Positions 34,330 to 42,949 of a stretch of 64,000 bases of DNA are shown here, one piece after another (position 1 is the first letter of the stretch; each line of letters begins with the position of its first letter). The notes below the pieces were generated by a model. The model worked only from the letters and a program-made list of their open reading frames with translations. It searched no databases and was not told where the DNA came from. The stretch comes from Mytilisepta virgata (lineage: Eukaryota > Mollusca > Bivalvia > Mytilida > Mytilidae), in contig CM051517.1 of NCBI GenBank assembly GCA_028015205.1, forward strand, positions 40,001,135-40,065,134, written 5' to 3'. The position numbers were made by a program, and so were the translations under genes.

Positions 34330-35834
34330 ACTAGAGGCTCTCAAGAGCCTGTGTCGCTCACCTGTATCTAATGTGATTTTGGAAATTATGTAAAATTATA
34401 TAATGATTAAGACCAAGATTGGTTTAATTTGACACAGTATTTAAAATTAAAAACAGGTCATCTTAGTGTAGTCTTACAATAGCTACTGGAGACATCTTAT
34501 CATTATTATTTTTGAATATGTAGTCAAGTTGTGACCATTCAGAAATTTTTTTTACAATTTTGTGATAGACTTCTAAACATCTTGGATGATGGATCGGCAA
34601 CAAAGTAACAACACTTGGTCAGCACCTCATAAGGAACATTCATGCTATATTTTGTTACGTTCCATTCAGTGGTTCTCTAAAAGAAGTCATTTGTATGCAT
34701 TTCCCATAGGGTCCAATGTTAAACTAAGTCCCCCGCTGGCGGCCATCTTGGATGATGGATCGGCTACAAAGTAACAACACTTGGTCAGCACCTCATAAGG
34801 AACATTCATGCCAGATTTAGTTTCATTCCATTCAGTGGTTCTCTAAAAGAAGTCATTTGTATGCATTTCCCATAGGGTCCTATGTTACACTAAGTTACCC
34901 GCTGGCGGCTATCTTGGATGATGGATCAGCTACAAAGTAACAACATTTGTTCAGCACTTCATAAGGAATATTCATGCCATGTTTGGTTTCATTCCATTAA
35001 GTGGATCACTGAAAGAAGTCATTTGTATGCATTTCCCATAGGGTTCTATGTTAAACTAAGTCCCCCGCTGGCGGCCATCTTGGATTATGGATCGGCTACA
35101 AAGTAACAACACTTGGTCAGCACCTCATAAGGAACATTCATGCCATGTTTGGTTTCATTCCATTCAACGGTTCTCTAAAAGAAGTCATTTGTATGCATTT
35201 CCCATAGGGTCCTATGTTAAACTAAGTCCCCCTCTGGCGGCCATCTTGGGTGATGGATCGGCTACAAAGTAACAACACTTGGTCAGCACCTTATAAGGGT
35301 TCATTCATGCCAGATTTAGTTTCATTCCATTCAGTGGTTCTCTAAAAGAAGTCATTTGTATGCATTTCCCATAGGGTCCTATGTTAAACTAAGTTCCCCG
35401 CTGGCGGCCATCTTGGATGATGGATCAGCTACAAAGTAACAACACTTGGTCAGCACTTCATAAGGAATATTCAAGCCATGTTTGGTTTCATTCCATTAAG
35501 TGGGTCACTAAAAGAAATCATTTGTATGCATTTCCCATAGGGTTCTGTGTTAAACTAAGTCCCCCGCTGGCGGCCATCTTGGATTATGGATCGGCTACAA
35601 AGTAACAACACTTGGTCAGCACCTCATAAGGAACATTCATGCCATGTTTGGTTTCATTCCATTCAACGGTTCTCTAAAAGAAGTCATTTGTATGCATTTC
35701 CCATAGGGTCCTATGTTAAACTAAGTTCCCTGCTGGCGGCCATCTTGGATGATGGATCGGCTACAAAGTAACAACACTTGGTCAGCACCTCATAAGGAAC
35801 ATTCATGCCATGTTTGGGCCAGGTGAGCTAAAAA
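34330..35834 (-). mobile_element. Class II tandem-core element, 166-bp units, trimeric higher-order
   Basis: Units start at 34586, 34752, 34918, 35084, 35250, 35417, 35583 and 35749, a strikingly constant 166-167 bp. The left edge CTAGAGGCTCTCAAGAGCC contains a perfect hairpin and is followed by GTCGCTCACCTG; the right edge is CCAGGTGAGCTAAAAA. Read on the minus strand this gives a 5' end with AGCTCACCTGG, a subterminal CAGGTGAGC inverted repeat, a hairpin GGCTCT(TG)AGAGCC and a terminal CTAGTT. Every unit carries short ORFs such as MDRLQSNNTWSAPHKEHSCH, but the 166-bp period shifts frame each unit, so these are not genes. Confidence 0.75.
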
Positions 35835-36557
35835 TCAGAGAATGTGATTCTCAGCAGGGATCATATAATACTATCATATACAGTTCCTGTTCTCAGTAAT
35901 ATTATTTTCTTCTTCGTCTTTGTTTAATTCTTGCTTATTAAGTACGAGTATAGTTGCAAAATCCCTTATGAAGTAATTTTCAATCTTTTTCATAGCCAAT
36001 ATTAGTTCACAACAGATTTTTCAGCCATATTTTATGTATCTATATATGTGAGAAATACACACAAATCAAACGGGAAATATTTCATCGAATCACATCCTCC
36101 AAATTTTGAAATTAATCTGCACATATTGTAAAAAACTGACAATAACCAGTTGTTATTAATTAGAGAGATACGCATATCAGTTGGCGTGAAATGGTTGTTT
36201 TACATGTATGTATAAGATGAGTATAATAAACGTTCTCTCGTTACTAAGAAGCCAGATTCATTTAGCTTCATTAGGATAATTTTTAAAATCAATATTATAA
36301 CAATGATTTGTTTTTCTCTCAAAAAGAGTGATTTTCTGATATTGCTCAATGCTGGACATTGAGTCACAAAATGAACTTCATCTTCTTTGACGGTTTTTTC
36401 TCTTACAAAATTAGCATATTATTCTTTTTTCTAGTTTATATACTACGTGTGCGAATCTTCACGCTCTTCTTTCTCCGTAAATCCATCCGTTATTATTTCT
36501 TCACGTTGTCTTAAAATTCCTGAAAAAAGGAAGGAAATATTTTATGTACAATCAACC
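35835..36557. other. Intergenic, no gene recognised
   Basis: AT-rich sequence with no motif-bearing frame and no clear repeat boundary. Confidence 0.4.
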
Positions 36558-36773
36558 ACAGGTGCTGGAGGACAGGACCCTATCTTGGGCCCCTCATATC
36601 TCCCTCCTCCATCAGTATAAGTATCTTTTTCTAATTTTTAACCATTTATTTGTATCATAAGGATACTAATATACAATATATTTACTCATAATACAAATGT
36701 TTACTATCAATGTGCCATTCGACTATATATACAAATAAATGGTTAAAATTAGAAAACAAATATTCCTGCTAAT

Positions 36774-36806
<33 letters not shown>

Positions 36807-36835
36807 CTACGAGAGGCCTGTCCTCAAGCACCTGT
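36558..36835. mobile_element. Inverted-repeat element with a G33 tract
   Basis: Left end ACAGGTGCTGGAGGACAGG and right end (reverse complement) ACAGGTGCTTGAGGACAGG form terminal inverted repeats. A second inner pair, CTAATTTTTAACCATTTATT near 36633 and AATAAATGGTTAAAATTAG near 36734, continues the fold. Flanks ACAATCAAC and ACATTCAAC suggest a 9-bp imperfect target-site duplication. The right arm carries 33 consecutive G (36774-36806) where the left arm has CCCTCCTCC-like sequence, so the tract expanded in one arm. No ORF of its own. Confidence 0.6.
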
Positions 36836-37256
36836 ACATTCAACAAATTTCGTCATCAAATTTTAAAAATAAATTACAAAATATACTATGTGATATATCT
36901 TGTGATATATCTTTTGATCTAGGATTAATGGTCATTCTAATATTCTAATATGGGCTGCTGAAAACGCCATGCATTAAAACAAACTGTGGTAAAATTTACA
37001 TTAAACCACTGTAACGATTCGTGAGGCTATGGTGTGGCCTGTCCTCAAGCACCTGTACATTCAACAAATTTCGTCATCAAATTTTAAAAATAAATTACAA
37101 AATATACTATGTGATATATCTTGTGATATATCTTTTGATCTAGGATTAATGGTCATTCTAATATTCTAATATGGGCTGCTGAAAACGCCATGCATTAAAA
37201 CAAACTGTGGTAAAATTTACATTAAACCACTGTAACGATTCGTGAGGCTATGGTGT
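36815..37256. repeat. 221-bp tandem duplication crossing the Gypsy LTR boundary
   Basis: Copy 1 (36815-37035) and copy 2 (37036-37256) look identical. Each begins GGCCTGTCCTCAAGCACCTG and ends with the target site ACCAC plus the first 26 bases of the LTR (TGTAACGATTCGTGAGGCTA and on). The LTR continues only after copy 2. The duplication must therefore postdate the Gypsy insertion. Confidence 0.85.
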
Positions 37257-37436
37257 GTTTAACAAGGGTGTTTGTTCATTTTATAAGGTAGATGTCTTTG
37301 TTTATAAAGACGTAAACCATGCTGTTGTTCTGATTCTTTAATCAAGGGAGATAACCAACAACCTTCTACAAAGTAATCTATGGATCACAATAATAGACAT
37401 AAATTCCAGATTGATAATTAAAGTTAGGATATTACA
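37231..37436 (-). repeat. Gypsy 3' LTR
   Basis: 206 bp, matching 41883-42088 at every position I compared. Its outer 26 bases are also present in the duplicated copy at 37010-37035. Confidence 0.93.
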
Positions 37437-37855
37437 TCCCTCCCCAACTTAGATAAAAGAAATAACTTTCATTTAAAATAATCGAATCATTAAGCACATT
37501 TGAAATTAACTGTCAAAAGAATGAAACGAATTCTATGATTGTCATCGGACGGATTTCAAATTTATTTTTAACATATAAAGTTTTCAAGTGTTCTGACTAG
37601 AGTTTCTTGACTAGAATCCATTGAACGTTCGCTAAAATCTAATGCCTACTTAACTACCTAACTATTATAAATGACACTAAAGCTAATTTATAACATAAAA
37701 CACACTTTATGAAATCTAGGGGATTATTATGCCCCATTTACTGAATTCCACTGATATAATTATAGGGGATTATTATGCCCCATACACACGCAATAAATTT
37801 CACTGATTTGATAAAGGGGATTATTATGCCCCTATCACACTTCACTATATCAGAA
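37437..37855 (-). repeat. Gypsy 3' untranslated stretch with three GGGG...CCCC hairpins
   Basis: Between the end of pol and the 3' LTR, AGGGGATTATTATGCCCC occurs at 37718-37735, 37764-37781 and 37815-37832, spaced 46 and 51 bp with similar flanks (CACTGAT). Each can fold as a G4/C4 stem. The polypurine tract next to the LTR is at 37437-37446. Confidence 0.75.
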
Positions 37856-38689
37856 TTATTGTACATAGTCTTTCAGATATTTTGGAACATATTTTTGTCG
37901 CACTGGTCTTTCGCTTCGTTGTAAAGATTGCGGATTAGATTGCTGTACAATTCCAGGAGATGGTGGTTGTTCTGGAATATTTGGTTGTTTTGTGTTGCAT
38001 GTGTTCTCAAATTGTTCTTCAATTTCATCAGTCGCAGTGCGGATTGGCGGGCGGTTCACTTTCTTGAATTTGGATGAGTTCCTTGTGACAAGTTTATCAC
38101 CATCTGTTACTGTGATCATGCTTCCTTTCTTGTTGATGACGGTGTATGGATTTGGTTCATACGCTGGTGTAAGTTTGTTCTCTTTGCGATCGTTCTTCCT
38201 TAGCACAGAATTTCCAATTTCAATATTGCACGGTTTTGTATGATTTCTCTCGTCGAATTGTTGTTTCATTGTACTTTTTGCACTTTCGTCGTTTTGTCTT
38301 GCGGTTTCGTCCATTTGTTTGCTTGTAATTGTCGGTCTGTTCACTTGTGGCAGTTTCGTTGCTGGCTCACGATTGAATAACAATTGAAATGGTGGGTAAC
38401 CTGTACTTGTGTGTGGGGTTGCCCTGTATTGTCTGAGAAACTTAAAGAGTTCTTGTTTCCAAGTTTTACCTTCCACATGAGCAGTTTTGATTGTCTTCAT
38501 CATTGGTTTGTTGAATGATTCGGCCTGGGCGTTGGCACGCGGCCACAGTGGAGTAACACGGCGGTGTTCAAATCCGATACTCTCAGCATACTGTCTAAAT
38601 GCATGCGAGTTAAATGGAGGGCCATTATCTGTTTTGATCACTTTAGGAATTCCAAAAGTAGATATGACTTTGTCCAACACAGGAATCAC
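37856..38689 (-). CDS. Gypsy integrase C-terminal part (frameshifted from pol)
   Basis: 277 codons continuing pol in another frame. KTDNGPPF carries the second catalytic Asp (residue 21) and NAQAESFNK the catalytic Glu (residue 57), 35 residues apart as in DD35E integrases. The C-terminal tail is basic and Pro-rich (RPVRQKYVPKYL). The ATG is probably not a real start: the frame is the direct continuation of the frame at 38686-41868 after a one-base loss near 38725. Confidence 0.85.
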   Translation of the reverse strand: MIPVLDKVISTFGIPKVIKTDNGPPFNSHAFRQYAESIGFEHRRVTPLWPRANAQAESFNKPMMKTIKTAHVEGKTWKQELFKFLRQYRATPHTSTGYPPFQLLFNREPATKLPQVNRPTITSKQMDETARQNDESAKSTMKQQFDERNHTKPCNIEIGNSVLRKNDRKENKLTPAYEPNPYTVINKKGSMITVTDGDKLVTRNSSKFKKVNRPPIRTATDEIEEQFENTCNTKQPNIPEQPPSPGIVQQSNPQSLQRSERPVRQKYVPKYLKDYVQ

Positions 38690-41600
38690 TGTTGAAGCAG
38701 AGTCTGATTCCAGACTACTGGGTAGCGTGAGTATTCATCTGTAATGACAAATAACAGATCTCCACTAGGTAACGGACCACAAAAGTCAGCACTCAAATTT
38801 GCCCACGGCTTTTCTGGCAAATCGGACATTCGTAATTGTTCAATCCTTTTGGTGTGAGTAACGGATTGGCATGCGGTACAGTCCTTTATTGCATTATCGA
38901 CTCTATCGTTAAGTCCTGGAAACCATATCTTGGAACGTAAGAATGCTTTTGTTTTGGTGATACCTTGATGACCTTCATGCGCAATGTTAACAGCTCGCAC
39001 ACGGAGTTCAAACGGGAGTACAATACGATTGTCTCTCAGTAAAACAGTGTCACCATAAGTCACAAGTTCACCACTGATGCTTCTTAACGCTTGTAATTCC
39101 TCAATATCAATTTCCGGATCAGTTATGTTTTTGACTTTGAACCATTGACCAGTTCTCACTAATTCTATTGCCTTTTGAATAGTTTTGTCCTTCGAAGAAG
39201 CCATTTTAACTTCATCAAGTGTCATTGCACGAGGAACTGCTTCAGACGCAACAAATCTAACATATTGTTCCGCCATTGATTGTTCTCGGGATTTGACATG
39301 GTTGTCCGATGGGTGTCTTGACATAAAATCTGCAGGATTTTCACTTCCTGGTCGGTATGTTATCTTTAGTTTATAGGGTTGTAACCTCAAACCCCAACGT
39401 TCAATTCTCAGTGGTGGCTTCGGTTTCTGCCAAATACGCTCTAGTGGCTTGTGATCTGTTATGACATTCACGTTTGGTGCCCCTCTTATGTACATATCGA
39501 AGTGTTCACATGCCCACACAATGGCAAGAGCTTCCCTTTCGGTTTGGCTATATCTCGTTTCAGTGTCAGTAAGACTCCTGCTCGCATAAGCCACAGCCTT
39601 TTCTTGTTGTGACATTATTGCCCCAAGCCCAACAGGACTTGCATCAACCAAAATGTCAATCTCATGTTTTGGATTAAAATATGTCATGACAGTGTCACTA
39701 GACAGTTCATATTTCAACTTTTCAAAAGCAGCTTCCTGTTCATAGTTCCAGCTCCAATCTGTATCTTGGCGTGTTAGTCTTCTCAATGGCTCACATAATG
39801 TCGCATAATTCTGAATGAAACGAGATGAGTATGTAGTCATACCAAGAAAACTACGAAGTTCCGGTACATTCTTCGGTGGAGGCATGTCTTTGATCGCGGT
39901 TACCTTCTGCGGATCCGGGGAAATGCCCTCTTTCGAAAATGTAACTCCGAAAAACACTACTTGATCTTTGTTGAACTCACATTTTTCTAGATTCAAAGTT
40001 AGTCCGTTTTCAAGTAGCCTCTTGAATGTAGCATCCAATGCTTTATCATGTTCTGCCTGTGATTTGCCATATATAATGATATCGTCTGAAATGTTCTTAA
40101 CTCCAGGAATACCGCTTACAACATTACGAATTACTTCTTGGAAAATTTCTGAAGCGGATGATATTCCAAAATTGAGGCGTTTGTAACAAAATAGACCAGC
40201 ATGAGTACTGAATGTTGTTATGTATCGAGACGAAGGATGGAGCTCAAGCTGATGGTAACCCGACCTTAAATCTAGCTTTGTAAACAGTATTGCTCCAGTT
40301 AAGTCGTGTATTAGTTCATCTATAGTCGGTAGAAGATGTCGTTCACGAGAAATAGCTTTGTTCACCTGACGCATATCTACGCAAAGTCTAATCTCATCTG
40401 GGTTTTTCTTTGGTGGAGTCACTATAGGCGACACCCAAGGTGTTGGTGTGCCCTCTACCTTTTCGATGATGTCTTGTTCTTGTAGTTTGACAAGCTCTTT
40501 CTCAACCTTATCACGAAGGTGAAAAGGTGTTCTTCTGTGTCTCTGTGCCACAGGTTTCACATTTTCATCAATATGCAGTTTAATTGGTTTACCCTTGTAT
40601 TTACCAATGCCTTCAAACAATTTAGGATATTTTTCTTTTGGATCAGTAATCTGGTTGATAATCTTTACAAGCCCTAGCTTGCTTGCAAGCGGGTATCCAA
40701 GCAAAGCTCCATGGTTTCCTTGTACCACATAGAAAGTGTCACAGTCAATAGTACTTTTGGTCTCAACAGTTAGCTTACATTGACCCATTATGTTCAAAGG
40801 ATGGCTTCCGCCATATGGTAACAAGTTTGGATTATTGCCATTTGTCATCCTTGGTGCTCCTATCTTGTGATACGTTTTCTGATCAAGAAGGTTAACTGTT
40901 GCGCCAGTGTCTAAAAGGAAGTTACAATGCTTGTTGTTTATGCAAATGTTTACTTGTGGTGTTTTCGAACCAACTACACTAACATGTTCATGTTTAATAT
41001 GATATGTGTATTCTTCATCACTGCTTGATTCGAAGTTATTGTTTACTGGGTTATCTTGAACCTCTCTAACCTTTTCTTGTCTTGTCTTGAGCCTCTGTCT
41101 ACATACTTTGCTAAAATGATTTAGTTTACTGCAATAGTTGCACTTTTTACCTTTAGCTGGGCATTCATTTGTATGCGGGTACTGTCCACCACAGTAACGA
41201 CATGTAAGTTTGTGTTGTTTTGGTTTCTCGCTACGATATTGTGGCTTTGTGTCACGTTTTTCATCACTGTGCTTGTGGGTTTGTCTTCGGACGGTTTGCT
41301 TTGTAGATTTTAATTTATTTACGGATTCGCGTTCCATAGTTAGAGCTTGAGAATCTGCAATCTCAAGTGCCCTTCCCGTTGACAATATGTCATCAAGTGT
41401 CTTGTCTGGTTCCCTCAGAGCCCTTCGTCTGAGCCTGTTTGATTTGCAGTTTTGAATGACTTGTGTAAGAATTTCATTATCAGTGTTTGCAAATTGACAA
41501 TTCTTGACCAATTTTCGTAGTTCTGTGACAAATTCGTCCAGTGATTGCCCATCTAATTGTTTATAACAACGGAATTTGTATATTTCCATTTGTATATTCT

Positions 41601-41868
41601 TTTTGGGGTCAAAATAGTCTTTCAGGACCTTCTTTGTTGCATCATACGTGGCTTCCGTTTGCTTTTTTTCGGCATCGTATATGTCATAGACCCTTTCCCC
41701 AGCATAGTGTAATAGCAAGGCACGTTTTCTGTCTGCATTGTCTATTTTTAGACCAATAAAGAGGTTTTCCAGGCGTTCAACCCATTTTTCCCAACGTGGA
41801 CCTGCGTTGGATTTGTCCGTTTCAACATCAAAGGACGGGAATACGGGTAGAATAAAACCACCTGCCAT
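38686..41868 (-). CDS. Gypsy Gag-Pol polyprotein
   Basis: A 1060-codon frame. Gag occupies about 1-215, two zinc knuckles lie at C223-C236 and C243-C256 (CxxC spacing), aspartic protease LLDTGAT at 318-324, reverse transcriptase LDLRSGYHQ (532-540) with NISDDI (592-597, replacing the usual YxDD), RNase H ILVDAS (739-744), and an integrase zinc region with HEGHQG (964-969) and CTAC (997-1000), then the first catalytic Asp in SADFCG (D1028). It ends early with an out-of-frame tail and stop after DEYSRYPVV. Gag and Pol are in one frame, so no ribosomal shift between them is needed. Confidence 0.93.
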   Translation of the reverse strand: MAGGFILPVFPSFDVETDKSNAGPRWEKWVERLENLFIGLKIDNADRKRALLLHYAGERVYDIYDAEKKQTEATYDATKKVLKDYFDPKKNIQMEIYKFRCYKQLDGQSLDEFVTELRKLVKNCQFANTDNEILTQVIQNCKSNRLRRRALREPDKTLDDILSTGRALEIADSQALTMERESVNKLKSTKQTVRRQTHKHSDEKRDTKPQYRSEKPKQHKLTCRYCGGQYPHTNECPAKGKKCNYCSKLNHFSKVCRQRLKTRQEKVREVQDNPVNNNFESSSDEEYTYHIKHEHVSVVGSKTPQVNICINNKHCNFLLDTGATVNLLDQKTYHKIGAPRMTNGNNPNLLPYGGSHPLNIMGQCKLTVETKSTIDCDTFYVVQGNHGALLGYPLASKLGLVKIINQITDPKEKYPKLFEGIGKYKGKPIKLHIDENVKPVAQRHRRTPFHLRDKVEKELVKLQEQDIIEKVEGTPTPWVSPIVTPPKKNPDEIRLCVDMRQVNKAISRERHLLPTIDELIHDLTGAILFTKLDLRSGYHQLELHPSSRYITTFSTHAGLFCYKRLNFGISSASEIFQEVIRNVVSGIPGVKNISDDIIIYGKSQAEHDKALDATFKRLLENGLTLNLEKCEFNKDQVVFFGVTFSKEGISPDPQKVTAIKDMPPPKNVPELRSFLGMTTYSSRFIQNYATLCEPLRRLTRQDTDWSWNYEQEAAFEKLKYELSSDTVMTYFNPKHEIDILVDASPVGLGAIMSQQEKAVAYASRSLTDTETRYSQTEREALAIVWACEHFDMYIRGAPNVNVITDHKPLERIWQKPKPPLRIERWGLRLQPYKLKITYRPGSENPADFMSRHPSDNHVKSREQSMAEQYVRFVASEAVPRAMTLDEVKMASSKDKTIQKAIELVRTGQWFKVKNITDPEIDIEELQALRSISGELVTYGDTVLLRDNRIVLPFELRVRAVNIAHEGHQGITKTKAFLRSKIWFPGLNDRVDNAIKDCTACQSVTHTKRIEQLRMSDLPEKPWANLSADFCGPLPSGDLLFVITDEYSRYPVVWNQTLLQQ

Positions 41869-41882
41869 TTTCTCGTCGCCAC
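41869..41882 (-). promoter_or_regulatory. Gypsy primer-binding site
   Basis: On the minus strand, LTR end CGTTACA is followed by GTGGCGACGAGAAAATGG. TGGCGACGAG is the presumed primer-binding site and it lies immediately before the gag start codon, leaving essentially no leader. The tRNA that would pair is not identified. Confidence 0.7.
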
Positions 41883-42088
41883 TGTAACGATTCGTGAGGC
41901 TATGGTGTGTTTAACAAGGGTGTTTGTTCATTTTATAAGGTAGATGTCTTTGTTTATAAAGACGTAAACCATGCTGTTGTTCTGATTCTTTAATCAAGGG
42001 AGATAACCAACAACCTTCTACAAAGTAATCTATGGATCACAATAATAGACATAAATTCCAGATTGATAATTAAAGTTAGGATATTACA
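41883..42088 (-). repeat. Gypsy 5' LTR
   Basis: 206 bp, TG...CA bounded in element sense, matching 37231-37436. It would hold the promoter and polyadenylation signals of the element. Confidence 0.93.
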
Positions 42089-42949
42089 ACCACGACCCTT
42101 ACGAAATGACGACGTCACAGTATGTTTCGAACACAAAAACCGTCGTATTTTGTTCAATGGCATCGGCAATTTGAAGACGTTATTAAATGATTTTCTCCTA
42201 TTAGAATCGAAATAAACCCGTGGTTTAATTGTGGTCGATTTTACCACGGGATGGTCATATTTCTGTGAATTTCACCTCTCGATCGCTACGCTCAGGGTAA
42301 AATTTCGACAGAAATAAGGCGCACCAGAGGTAAAATCTCTAACAAACCACGGGCGTCCATGAATTATTTGGATACAATGTACCAATTCATAAAATACTGG
42401 GTGCAGACATCTTGTGAAGGTTAACATTAAGCGGTAAAATGAATGTGGGACTCACTGCCCATTGGTCAATATTAAATTAAATAATAAATAATTTTAAACG
42501 GCAGTGGTTCTTCCTTCAAAACATTTGAGATAAGACAATTTCAAACTAGCTTTTAAGAATGTGATTTAAGTTGGTACCCCCCGATTTTTAGCCTCATTTT
42601 TCGGCATGAAAAGGATTTATGAAAAGCCATGGGAACGTATCATTTTCGTTGTATTAAATTATATCCTTTTAAATGTATATATAGCCCTTCATTGTACATA
42701 AAGGATAACTTCTGATGAAGCTTTTAGCTACTTTTAATCAATTAAATAAGTGAGATGTATCCACATTTTTCTATATTTTAAATGATCTTGGTGTTCCATA
42801 AGTGGAAATATAATACTTAAAGAAGAAGATTAATCGGATACATTTCCACTTAATTGGGGTGCTGTTATTTTCCAAGAAATTAATTTTAATTTTTATGAAA
42901 TTTTCTTTCATATCTTGGTACCCCCATAGAAACCGCATAAATGTTACTT
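42089..42949. repeat. Spacer with a nested palindrome at about 42200-42360
   Basis: AAACCCGTGGTTTAAT near 42216 pairs with TTACCACGGG near 42240 and again with AAACCACGGGCG near 42344. ATTTCTGTGAATTTCACC pairs with GGTAAAATTTCGACAGAAAT. Together these form a folded, MITE-like palindrome of about 150 bp. The remainder to 42949 is AT-rich with nothing recognised. Confidence 0.5.

Larger units (their letters stand above)
37231..42088 (-). mobile_element. Ty3/Gypsy LTR retrotransposon, complete
   Basis: LTRs of 206 bp at 41883-42088 (5' LTR in element sense) and 37231-37436 (3' LTR) appear identical by eye. Both are TG...CA bounded, and the flanks carry a 5-bp target-site duplication ACCAC (37226-37230 and 42089-42093). 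The primer-binding site begins TGGCGACGAG just inside the 5' LTR. A purine tract GGGGAGGGA abuts the 3' LTR. Gag, protease, reverse transcriptase, RNase H and integrase are encoded in that order; no envelope-like frame is present. Identical LTRs imply a young insertion. Confidence 0.95.

Noticed and set aside
34586..35771. Recurring 61-62-codon ORFs (YAFPIGSYVKLSPPLAAIL)
   Set aside because: They recur only because the 166-bp repeat recurs; the frame shifts every unit and no start, splice or domain evidence supports a protein.
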